Origin: Planctomycetota bacterium
Lineage (GTDB): Bacteria > Planctomycetota > PUPC01 > JACPCR01
Direction: 5' to 3'
Length of the DNA: 16,289 nucleotides
NCBI GenBank assembly: GCA_030740295.1
Contig: JASLXP010000204.1
Coordinates: 1-16,289, forward strand
The notes beneath the pieces were generated by a model that was not told where the DNA came from, ran no database searches, and worked only from the letters and a program-made list of their open reading frames with translations. The stretch's first letter is position 1; each line of letters opens with the position of its first letter. Positions 1 to 8,100 of this stretch are shown piece after piece. The translations under genes and the position numbers were made by a program.

Positions 1-494
1 TCCCATGTCGGCTGGCGCAGACCTGAAACATAGGCCGACAGCCGGGCGCGCAAAGGGCCACCCAGCAGTTCACTCACCGGGGCTCCGTAGTGCCGGCCGC
101 GCAGATCCCAGACTGCGATGTCAGCGGCCGCGATCGCATCCATCATGAATCCGGACGTGTGACCGCGAACGTCCATCAAGTGAAAGAGCCGCTCATATAT
201 GGCTTCGTGCGAAAGCGGGTTCTGACCGATCAGTGCTGGCCCCACCAGATTGGCAAGGATGGATGCAGGGGTCTCGGGTACGAGCGGTGCCGAGGCTTCA
301 CCCCAACCCGCAAGACCGCATTCGGTTGTTAGCTTGATGATGCACGATTCGGCCAGGCGGCTGTACGCGTGGGGCCATTGCGGCTCGATGTAATAGTCCG
401 TACCTGGCAGGCGGCCTGGAGTATCCTGGTGGCCGCCGATGCCATAGTGATAATCAATCTTGAGTGCGAAAATTTCTACCTGGGCGATCTTCAT
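1..494 (-). CDS. Enolase-superfamily enzyme (mandelate racemase / muconate lactonizing type), N-terminal part, cut by window edge
   Basis: The minus strand reads from ATG (complement of 492-494) without a stop to the left edge, giving 164 codons. The protein begins MKIAQVEIFALKIDY, continues with a stretch ending CGLAGWGEA, and then has a helical region with DAIAAADIAVWDLRGRHYG and VSELLGG. This is the capping domain of the mandelate racemase/muconate lactonizing family, whose members use Mg2+ to abstract a proton alpha to a carboxylate (sugar-acid dehydratases, racemases, cycloisomerases). The barrel with the catalytic Lys and metal ligands lies off the window, so substrate cannot be named. 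The stretch GRLPGTDYYIEPQWPHAYSR near residues 27-46 is a long cap loop, the part that usually sets specificity. No Shine-Dalgarno is evident before the ATG. It diverges from the amidohydrolase at 570, which suggests a shared sugar-acid or lactone pathway (inference). Confidence 0.9.
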   Translation of the reverse strand, partial: MKIAQVEIFALKIDYHYGIGGHQDTPGRLPGTDYYIEPQWPHAYSRLAESCIIKLTTECGLAGWGEASAPLVPETPASILANLVGPALIGQNPLSHEAIYERLFHLMDVRGHTSGFMMDAIAAADIAVWDLRGRHYGAPVSELLGGPLRARLSAYVSGLRQPTW

Positions 495-569
495 GCGCAA
501 AGTGTGAAGTGGTTCTGATTAGACGGACGAGCGAATCCCCGCAATACTGCCAATCGCTTTCTTAATCAA

Positions 570-1505
570 TTGCCTCCGGCAAAGTCACTGCATCCACATC
601 TCGATCCCGTGCCACGCATCGACGCTCACGTCCACGTTTTCACTAAAGAGAGCGCGGAGTTCCCTCGCACCACCTCCGACTGGTTGCCGCCCGAACGCGA
701 GGAGCCCGTCGAAAAATTAATGGAGCTCATGGAGGTCAGCAACATTGAGCAAGCGGGGCTCATTCAGATCGGCGGCAATGAGATCGAGCAGCACAACTAT
801 TTGTTGAGATGTCTAAAAGATTATCCTAATCGGTTTCTTGGCATTGGCCTTATCCCGCCGGACTGCAAAGACACCGCGGAGCACATGAAACGTCTAACGG
901 ACGGTACTGGGATTATCGGCTTCAGGCTCTCAAAGATTGGCGGCCCTCGTGATCCATTCGCCCCGATGGATGTCAGGCAGTTTAAAACATGGCCCATCTG
1001 GGAATACGCGGCCGAGAACGATCTTGTCATCTGGCTCTATTGCTGCGCACGGGATGCATTCCAGATTCCGTGGATTCTCGAGGAGCTGCCGCACGTGCGC
1101 GTGGTTATGAACCACATGGGAGTCACGCCCGGGAAAGGCAAGTTCAGCATTGACGAATACGGACGGCCGAAGGTTGAAATCGCCGGCTACACCATCGAAA
1201 AACACACTGCCTGGCGCCTTACACCTTATGAAAACGTCTGCGTGAAGCTTTCTGGCCAGTATGCGTTCAGCCGCGCTGAGTATCCTTACGAGGATATCGC
1301 TGCCTGGTCACGAACGTTGCTGTCCAGATTCGGTTCAGATCGGCTCATGTGGGCAACGGATTTCCCGTGGATTCAGGTTGAGCCCGGCTACGATAGGTAT
1401 GCTGAGATCGTCCGCAAAAATATCCCCGACATCAGCGACAGAGATTACGACGCCATCATGGGCAACACGGCAAAGAAGGTCTTGAGATATCCTGATAGAG
1501 AGTAG
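570..1505 (+). CDS. Amidohydrolase family 2 / COG3618 metal-dependent hydrolase (lactonase-like)
   Basis: A 311-residue TIM-barrel hydrolase. The N-terminal HxH motif is in IDAHVHVF (His20, His22), a further His is in VVMNHMGV (His182), and the late Asp is in WATDFPW (Asp264). The C-terminal GNTAKKVL (residues 298-305) matches the usual GNA/NAxRLF-like ending of the family. Known COG3618 members hydrolyse lactones such as L-fuconolactone and 2-pyrone-4,6-dicarboxylate; the substrate here is not determinable. The reading frame has a TTG at 570 and a GTG at 609 just before the first strand. No in-frame ATG exists between the preceding stop (516-518) and 570, and neither candidate start has a good Shine-Dalgarno, so the start is uncertain by 13 codons. 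It is divergent from the enolase-superfamily gene and 27 bases upstream of the secreted discoidin-like gene, probably co-transcribed with the latter. Confidence 0.88.
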   Translation: MPPAKSLHPHLDPVPRIDAHVHVFTKESAEFPRTTSDWLPPEREEPVEKLMELMEVSNIEQAGLIQIGGNEIEQHNYLLRCLKDYPNRFLGIGLIPPDCKDTAEHMKRLTDGTGIIGFRLSKIGGPRDPFAPMDVRQFKTWPIWEYAAENDLVIWLYCCARDAFQIPWILEELPHVRVVMNHMGVTPGKGKFSIDEYGRPKVEIAGYTIEKHTAWRLTPYENVCVKLSGQYAFSRAEYPYEDIAAWSRTLLSRFGSDRLMWATDFPWIQVEPGYDRYAEIVRKNIPDISDRDYDAIMGNTAKKVLRYPDRE

Positions 1506-1532
1506 CCCTGAGTCTTTGGCAGCTCATTCAAT

Positions 1533-2663
1533 ATGACCATAAATCCGATTCTTCCTTTTCTGGCTTTACCGTTTCTGTCTCCAGCCCTGGCTGAGGATCA
1601 GCAATCGACTGGGATTCGGTACAGCATCGAAGCGACTGCCGGCCTGTCCCTTTCGATTCCGCTTGGTGATGCTAAGGGCCAAAACCTTTTCCGGAGCCCG
1701 GGCAGCGAATGGAAGGAACTGCCGGGCGCACAGGTCAAAGATGGCATCCTGACTTTCAAGCTCGAGTCCGACCATCTCAATGAAGGGCGAGTCGACCTTC
1801 TGCTGGGAAGACCGGTTTGGCTTGATCTGGAAGACAAGGCACCGCCGGAAATCAGAAAGGTGCTCATCGATGGAAAAGTGGTTCAGCCGCAGTCCATCGA
1901 TCTGGGTTGGATTGACAAGATGCCGGAGACTTTTGAGGTTGCCTTTGAAGATGCAAAAAACCCAATCGACTTCTCAGTGGCGAGGTGTTTCGTAAATGGA
2001 CGTGCGGTCAAACCGGACGCGAAATCTGTGGTCTTCAAAAGAGAAGAAGGCAACCCGAAGAGAGCGACAATCCGGTGTTCCGTGCCGGATGTTCTGGGCA
2101 AGGAATCTCCCAGCAAGACCACGATCGTTTTTCGCTGCGATGATTACGCACTGGATGAATCGGACGCGTCGGTTTCCCTCAGCTTCCAGATAGCGCGGCC
2201 GCCGACGGTATTCGGCAAGCCGGCGGCAAGGTCGGCAGACGGTACAGCCATCTACGTGGATTCGATTTTCAAGGGCTATGAAAACGTCGAGTGTATTCTC
2301 GATGGAAAACTTCAAGAGCCGAACACTTCCACCCACGGCGTTACCTGGGCATCGGCAGATTCGGAAGAGGATCACTGGGTCTGTTTCCAGTTCCCGAAGC
2401 CGATGCAGGTTTCCGGTGTGAAGATTTCCTGGGCCAACTGGAAAGATACGAGTTGGGCGAGCCGCCGTTTTGAAGTGATGACCTGGACAGGCAAAGAGTG
2501 GCGTAAAGCGATCCGCGTGCAAGACAACCAACCGGCGAATACAACAACTCACAAGTTCGAGGCGGTGCAGACCGACAGGCTAATCATCTTCCAGCCATCC
2601 GGGGGCGGTCATGAGGGTTACCAGGGGATTTTCTGGATGACTGAGGTGGAGTTTCTGAAATAG
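1533..2663 (+). CDS. Secreted protein with C-terminal F5/8 type C (discoidin)-like domain
   Basis: 376 residues. A hydrophobic N-terminus (residues 5-18) ends in SPALA followed by EDQQ, a plausible signal peptidase I site after Ala20, although the leader lacks the usual basic n-region. Residues about 25-225 are beta-rich, with alternating hydrophobic strands and no motif I recognise. Residues about 235-376 look like a galactose-binding/discoidin jelly roll: an early ILDGKL, TWASAD, then DHWVCFQFPKPMQVSGVKISW, FEVMTWTGKEW, and a closing MTEVEFLK strand. Such domains bind carbohydrate on secreted glycan-degrading or surface proteins in planctomycete-like bacteria. No catalytic domain is apparent, so it may be a binding or accessory protein acting in the periplasm or outside the cell. 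It follows the amidohydrolase by 27 bases. Function beyond carbohydrate or surface binding is inference. Confidence 0.8.
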   Translation: MTINPILPFLALPFLSPALAEDQQSTGIRYSIEATAGLSLSIPLGDAKGQNLFRSPGSEWKELPGAQVKDGILTFKLESDHLNEGRVDLLLGRPVWLDLEDKAPPEIRKVLIDGKVVQPQSIDLGWIDKMPETFEVAFEDAKNPIDFSVARCFVNGRAVKPDAKSVVFKREEGNPKRATIRCSVPDVLGKESPSKTTIVFRCDDYALDESDASVSLSFQIARPPTVFGKPAARSADGTAIYVDSIFKGYENVECILDGKLQEPNTSTHGVTWASADSEEDHWVCFQFPKPMQVSGVKISWANWKDTSWASRRFEVMTWTGKEWRKAIRVQDNQPANTTTHKFEAVQTDRLIIFQPSGGGHEGYQGIFWMTEVEFLK

Positions 2664-2701
2664 CTGTTGCCACAGCAGCCGCCAAAGACGAGCGGGTCGT
2701 C
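2663..2701. other. Two small hairpins between convergent genes, possible bidirectional termination zone
   Basis: Between the discoidin-like gene and the convergent cyclase gene lie two short perfect stems. The first is GCTGT-TGCC-ACAGC (2663-2676), which begins on the last base of the stop codon. The second is GACGA-GCGGG-TCGTC (2687-2701). Neither is followed by a T-run on either strand, so they do not fit the classic intrinsic terminator. Placement between convergent genes is the only support. Confidence 0.25.
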
Positions 2702-2746
2702 ATTCAGGTCACCGACCGTCGCCACGCTGCATTGTTGAATCCCCGC

Positions 2747-4858
2747 CTACCGCACGATATCCGCCCACAGGGCGCTGGTCTCTTGGGCCTCGCCTACCGT
2801 CATCAGCGAGCGTAAGACCTCTGGGACGTTGGCCATCCTCGCTTTTGCCAGTTGTGGGATGCCCTCCTTGTCGGACTCCTTCACCTCGATGATTTCCGCA
2901 TCCGCGTCCTGGATATCAGGGAGTTCGGTCAGGTCGAATTCGCAATGGATCGTCTGGCCTTCCTGGATCGAGATCGGAGTAACCAGATCGAAAACAATAC
3001 TGTGATCTGGATCGAATTCGGCCTTTCTGAAATAGGAACGGTTGGGCTCGGACCCCTCAGTTGTGAGCACGAATGGCAGGGAGACGACGAGATCCTCAGA
3101 ACCGTCATTCTCAATATCGCGACTGCCGCGGACGGAGAAGATAGTGATCGGCTCGGGGATGCCTTTCGCCTCGATGGGCGGCAACTCCACGGTGCAGGCC
3201 GTTCCTCTTATCTGCTCGAAGGCGCTCTCGCTGATGAAGACCTGCCCGCGCCCGGCCTTGGCTTCGATGCGTGCCGCCAGGTTAACGTCGTCGCCGATGA
3301 TGGTGTAGTTGACCAGGCTGCTCGCGCCGACCTGGCCGGCCACGAATTCTCCCCGATTCAGCCCGATGCCCATTTCGATGGTCTCGCCCTGGTTTGCTTC
3401 CTGCTTGCAGTTGAATTCGTAGAGCGCATTTTGCATCTCCAGCGCGGCCTGGATCGCGTGCCAGGCTTCACGTTCGACATTCTCCGGCGCGCCCCAGACA
3501 GCCATGATGGCATCGCCGCTGAACTTGTCGATGGTACCTTCATGCTTGAAAAGAATGCCCACCATCTGCTCAAAATAGGAATTCAGAAGCTTCACCACAC
3601 CCTCGGCATCCATGCGGTTGGACATGGACGTAAACCCAACGATGTCAGAGAAGAAGGCGATGCCTGAGCGGCGTTCACCTTCAAGGCTGACTGTCCCGTC
3701 CATAATTTTTTCGACAAGCGCAGGCGAGAAGAACCGCTCCATTGAGGTCCGTGCTGCCACTTCCCCTTCCTTCTCTTTCACGAGCTGCGTGTTGCGCACC
3801 GCGGTGGCGATCGGTGTGGCGATCGCGGTCATGAGTTTCAGGTCATCATCACGAAATTTCTTGCCGGCGCGAGTCGTATCGATGCTGATGATTCCAAGCA
3901 CTTCATTCTGGCAGATGAGGGGGACACACATCATCGAGCGGATGTTGAATTTCATCACGCTGACCGCGGCCGCAAAATCGTCATCTTCAGCCGCATCCTG
4001 AATCAGAAGGGCCTGTTTGTCGGACATCGATTTCCGGACGATGGTTTTGCTAATCTGGAGTTTCTCTGAGGATTCCTGACCGTCACGGCGATGGATTACC
4101 TTGGGCACGAGTTTCTTTCGATCTGGATCGACCATGAGCACAAATCCGCGCTCGGCGTTTGGGAACACCGTGAACAATCGCTCCATCACCGATGGCAGTA
4201 GATCATCGAGCTCGAGGATGGTGCTTACCTGGTTGCCGATATCGTTGATGATTTCGATTCGTTTGATCATCCCCTCCAGTTCTTCCTGGGACTGAATGGA
4301 GCGGATGTCTTTTGCCAAATCCTGATCTTCGACCTCGACCACAGAAAAGATACTGCGTTCGATATCCTCGTTGTCAGCCTTGTCGGTGAGGTTGACTTCA
4401 CCGGTCAGCGGATAAGCGCCCGAAGGTGGCGTCATTGCTTCGGGGAAGGCACGTGTCCCGGTTGTAGGGGTGACAGTGGCGGTCACTTGTACTGGTGGTG
4501 GGGTCTTGCCCGTTTCGTATCCTGACGAAGGATGAGCGGCCTGGTTGTAACCGGTAGGCGGCCCGGCCCGGAAACAGAACTCAAGGCGGCAGATACGTAT
4601 CAGGTCGCCATCCCGGAGTTGCACTTTGGTAACGGGCTGATTGTTTACGTAGGTGTGATTCGCGCTCTGGAGGTCTTCGACATAGAAGCCGCCATTCTCA
4701 GCAAGAATCCTTGCGTGCTGCCGGGAGGCTGCAGGGTCAGTAAGTACGATGCCGCAGGTAGGAATTCGACCAAGCACCACCATTTCAGGCAGAGAGTGGA
4801 CATGGCCTGGATTAGGCCCTTGTGTCACTTGTAAGAAAGCTGTGGGGGTAGCGCCCAT
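2747..4858 (-). CDS. FHA-GAF-class III adenylate cyclase signalling protein
   Basis: 703 residues from ATG at 4858; the frame stays open to a TTG at 4909, but the ATG starts 7 residues before the first FHA strand and is preferred. Order: FHA domain about 8-98 (Gly-Arg 30-31, SRQH 45-48, Asn67 and Asn72, the phosphothreonine-binding set); Pro/Thr-rich linker about 100-150; GAF domain about 205-355; class III cyclase domain about 396-580. In the cyclase, FSDIVGFT carries metal Asp405, and DKFSGDAIMA carries Lys445 and Asp449. YTIIGDDVNLAARIE carries Thr519, Asn526 and Arg530, the class IIIb substrate and transition-state residues. It therefore should make cAMP from ATP in the cytoplasm, under control of a bound phosphoprotein and a small ligand. 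Residues about 583-703 form an acidic, beta-rich tail of unknown type. It is convergent with the discoidin-like gene and divergent from dnaE2. No transmembrane segment is seen. Confidence 0.93.
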   Translation of the reverse strand: MGATPTAFLQVTQGPNPGHVHSLPEMVVLGRIPTCGIVLTDPAASRQHARILAENGGFYVEDLQSANHTYVNNQPVTKVQLRDGDLIRICRLEFCFRAGPPTGYNQAAHPSSGYETGKTPPPVQVTATVTPTTGTRAFPEAMTPPSGAYPLTGEVNLTDKADNEDIERSIFSVVEVEDQDLAKDIRSIQSQEELEGMIKRIEIINDIGNQVSTILELDDLLPSVMERLFTVFPNAERGFVLMVDPDRKKLVPKVIHRRDGQESSEKLQISKTIVRKSMSDKQALLIQDAAEDDDFAAAVSVMKFNIRSMMCVPLICQNEVLGIISIDTTRAGKKFRDDDLKLMTAIATPIATAVRNTQLVKEKEGEVAARTSMERFFSPALVEKIMDGTVSLEGERRSGIAFFSDIVGFTSMSNRMDAEGVVKLLNSYFEQMVGILFKHEGTIDKFSGDAIMAVWGAPENVEREAWHAIQAALEMQNALYEFNCKQEANQGETIEMGIGLNRGEFVAGQVGASSLVNYTIIGDDVNLAARIEAKAGRGQVFISESAFEQIRGTACTVELPPIEAKGIPEPITIFSVRGSRDIENDGSEDLVVSLPFVLTTEGSEPNRSYFRKAEFDPDHSIVFDLVTPISIQEGQTIHCEFDLTELPDIQDADAEIIEVKESDKEGIPQLAKARMANVPEVLRSLMTVGEAQETSALWADIVR

Positions 4859-4959
4859 GTCAGCATTACGGCCATTGAGGGGAGGAACCGCCGCCCAATT
4901 CTTCCTCAATCAGCGCGACAGCTAAGACCTCTAGCAAATCGAACGGAGGATTATATGCA

Positions 4960-4995
4960 ATGAGATATGCCAATCAAGGAGGGGGCATGCCCTGA
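4960..4995 (+). CDS. Possible 11-codon leader ORF
   Basis: ATG at 4960 opens an 11-residue frame (MRYANQGGGMP) closed by TGA at 4993-4995. A strong Shine-Dalgarno-like GGAGGA sits at 4945-4950, nine bases before it. The stop is followed immediately by the ATG of the next small frame, and the frame itself contains AAGGAGG (4976-4982), the ribosome-binding site for that next frame. Codon content is too short to judge. It could be a translated leader or chance. Confidence 0.2.
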   Translation: MRYANQGGGMP

Positions 4996-5100
4996 ATGGC
5001 GGAAGGGCTTTCAAAAGGTCTGACCGGAGCGGTGAGCGGGTCAGTGCAAAATCATCTGCTCCGCCGAGCAAACTCGGCGGGGGAAAGAATCGCTGAATAG
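4996..5100 (+). CDS. Possible 34-residue small protein upstream of dnaE2
   Basis: ATG at 4996 directly follows the TGA of the 11-codon frame (TGAATG) and runs 34 codons to TAG at 5098-5100. The product starts MAEGLSKGLTGAVSG and ends in a basic then acidic helix-like stretch (HLLRRANSAGERIAE). AAGGAGG at 4976-4982 is 13 bases upstream, slightly long for a ribosome-binding site. Few genes in this window have any recognisable Shine-Dalgarno, so two in tandem here stand out. The perfect hairpin at 5061-5080 lies inside the frame. No family is recognised. It ends 71 bases before dnaE2 on the same strand and could be a regulatory leader peptide or a small protein; it could also be chance. Confidence 0.25.
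   Translation: MAEGLSKGLTGAVSGSVQNHLLRRANSAGERIAE
5061..5080. repeat. Perfect 8-bp inverted repeat (hairpin) upstream of dnaE2
   Basis: CCGCCGAG, loop CAAA, CTCGGCGG: an 8-bp GC-rich stem with a 4-base loop, 91 bases before the dnaE2 start. No T-run follows on either strand, so it is not a standard terminator. It could be an attenuator-like structure, a protein site or a chance palindrome. A TACAAT at 5106-5111 resembles a -10 box, but no convincing -35 is present at the right distance. Confidence 0.4.
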
Positions 5101-5171
5101 ATAGATACAATCTTCTGATCCCTTAACCTGTTTTCAGTCTGTATTCCCTTAGCGCCTGTTTCGCTTTTCCA

Positions 5172-8100
5172 GTGTCCTACATTCCACTCCACGTCCACAG
5201 CCATTTCTCTTTATGCAGCGGCCTTGCGAGCCCCGAGCAACTACTGGAGAGGGCGCGTGGCTATGGATTTCGCTCCCTGGCGCTGACTGATTTCGCGAAT
5301 CTTTATGGGGCCATTCCCTTTTATCAGGCCGCTTCGGAAAGGGGCATTACACCCATCCTGGGAACCTCTGTACCGACCCTGCGCGGCACGGCCGTTCTCC
5401 TTGCCCGCGATTACGAAGGCTACGAGAATCTCTGCCAGCTCATCACACAGGTCCATCTTGGCGGACCGCCGGGCGCTGATGAAAGCGAGGTCTCACCCCT
5501 CGATTCCGTGGCCGGATTCGATCAGAAGGCCAAAGGCACAAAAGAACTGATCCCACTGACCGTACAGTCAATCGCTCGGCACCAGGCAGGACTGTTTGTT
5601 CTTACGCCTTCACCGGATCTGTTGTCAGCTCTTGTCGGTGACATTCCCCATGAATCCCTTCGCGCGGAAATCATCCGGCCGGGACGAAGCATCAACGAGG
5701 AAAGGAGGCTCCTGGAGACCGCGCATTCTCTCGGCATTCGAGCTGTTGGCACGACCGCGGCCATGCTGCTCGACCCGTCTGACATTCGCCTGCATCGCGT
5801 GCTGACCGCCATGCGCAAGAATCAACTGGTAACCAGGGAACCCGATGAAGATCATTCTCTGGCCGAGCATTTCCTCTGCCCGGCGGATGAATTCGAAAGA
5901 CGATTCAGCGACCTGCCTGGATCAATAAAAGAGACTCGGGCTGTTGGTGAGCAGTGCTCCTTGCACATTCCGCTCGGCAAACCGATCTTTCCCGAGCGTC
6001 CACTCTCCGATGGCAGGCCGGCCGAAGCCGAATTGCGCCAGATGACCGAAGACGGCTTGAAGTGGCGATACCAGCCCGCCACCCCGCGGGCAAAGCGCCG
6101 TCTCGAGTACGAGCTCGAAGTCATCACAAAGCTCGGGTTCGTGGAGTATTTTCTGGTCGTTGCCGACATCATGCGTTTTGCCCGTTCGCAGCGGTTGCCG
6201 AGCGTTGGACGCGGGTCGGGGGCGAGCTCGATTGTGAGCTATGTGCTGGGGATCACCAACGTCGATCCCATTCGTTACAACATTCAATTCGAACGTTTCT
6301 TGAATCTGTCGCGGAGCGATTGCCCGGATATCGATATCGATTTCTGCTGGCAGCGTCGTGATGACGTCATTGATTACGTATTCCGAAAATACGGCGCGGC
6401 GCACACATCAATGATTTCAACGCACAACACCTTTCGAGCGCGAGGCGCCTTCCGCGAGGTGGCAAAGGCATGCGGTGTCTCTAACGACGATGTGTCCCGG
6501 CTGCAGGGCAGAATTTCAATGGATGAAAATGTGCCGGTGGAGCGTGCCGTGAGAGGAGTGCCGTCTACCATGGATATCAGTGACGATCATCTGCAGCGCA
6601 TCGTTCGGCATGCGCGGCGGGTCGTCGGTTTTCCGCATCATCTCTCGGTGCATTGCGGCGGCATAGTGACCAGTCCGAAGACCATCGACTCTTACACACC
6701 GCTCCAGCGCGCGGCCAAGGGCGTGATCATCACCCAATACGAAATGCGCGCGGTGGAAGACGTCGGCCTGGTGAAGATCGATCTGCTCGGCAACCGCGCC
6801 CTCTCGACCATCGATGAAACACTCCGTCTCGTTCACGAACATCGCGGCCTGGAGATTCCTTCGGAAGAGATTCCTGAAGACGATCGGCGAACCCTCGACA
6901 TGGTGAGAAACGGCCGAACTCTATCGGTGAACCAGCTCGAGTCTCCCGCGATGCGCAACTTGCTGATCATGTCAGATTCGAAATGTGTAGAAGACATCAT
7001 CGCTGCCCTGGCGCTTGTGAGGCCCGGCGCGGCTGGCGCGGGCATGAAGGAAGAATTCGTTCGGCGAAAGCGCGGCCTCTCACCCGTTACCTTTCCGCAC
7101 GAGTGTGTGAAGGACGTCCTGGAAGACAGCCTCGGCATCATGCTCTACGAAGACGACGCCATGATGGTCGCCAGCCGCATGCTCGACCTTTCCCTTGAGG
7201 AAGGGGATCGATTCCGAAAGGCTCTGAACAAGGCACAGGACGAAGAGGCACGGGAGCTGATCCATTCATGGTTCGTGGAACGCAGCGTGAAGCGTGGCAT
7301 ACCGGAGAAGGGCGCGGAGGACATGTGGTCGCAGATTCGAAAGTTCGGCAGCTACTCCTTCTGTAAATCGCATTCATGCGGCTACGGCCAGGTGGCCTAT
7401 CAGTGCGCGTACCTCAAGCAGCATTTTCCTGTGGAGTTCATGGCAGCGGTGATGAATCATCACGCCGGCATGTACTCCCGAGCGGCACATATCGAGGAGG
7501 CCAAACGATTAGGCGTGATGATCCGTCTGCCCTGTGTGAACCGTTCGGAGATCGAGTTCACGGTCAGCGAGGGAGAGTTGCAGATCGGGCTGTCACAGAT
7601 CAAAGGACTGAGTTTGCGCAGCATGCAGAAGATCGTCCGGGAACGTGCCGCGGGCCGCCCCTTCGAATCCCTGAATGATTTTCTTTCGCGCCTTACGCTC
7701 CAGCGTACAGAAATAGAATCGCTCATCCTGTGCGGAGGTTTCGATTTCACCGAGAGGATCCGACCAGAGCTTATGTGGGAGCTGGGGATGACCTACGACG
7801 CGGAAAAGCGGCTCCGTGATTCGCGCCAGCTATTCAAGGGGAACTTTCACGCCATCACCGCGCCCGCCCTCAATGATTTCTCGCCCGAACAGCGACTCAA
7901 TCAGGAGCTCTATCAGATCGAGATGTGCGCGCACGAACACATCCTCGCGGTATTGCGACCACATCTGCCAAATCGCAACCTCGCGCGCAGCGGCGATGTC
8001 CGCGGCCGCCCGGGCACTCACCTTCGCCTGCTAGGCATGCTGTCGGCAACGCGCACGGTCGACACAGATGCCGGCAGGATGATGTTCATCACGCTCGAGG

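Noticed and set aside
2960..3060. PilZ-like signature in the cyclase tail (RSYFR then DHSIVF)
   Set aside because: RxxxR is present, but the second motif lacks the Gly and lies only about 7 residues away, much closer than in real PilZ domains.
2852..3667. 271-codon open frame antisense to the cyclase
   Set aside because: It lies entirely opposite a well-supported gene and its translation shows no recognisable motif; it is a shadow of GC-rich coding.
4859..4909. TTG start extending the cyclase by 17 residues
   Set aside because: The ATG at 4858 sits just before the first FHA strand; the extension has no recognisable content and no well-spaced Shine-Dalgarno.
5061..5080. Intrinsic terminator upstream of dnaE2
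   Set aside because: The stem is perfect but neither strand has a T-run after it, and the region is divergent, so no gene needs termination there.
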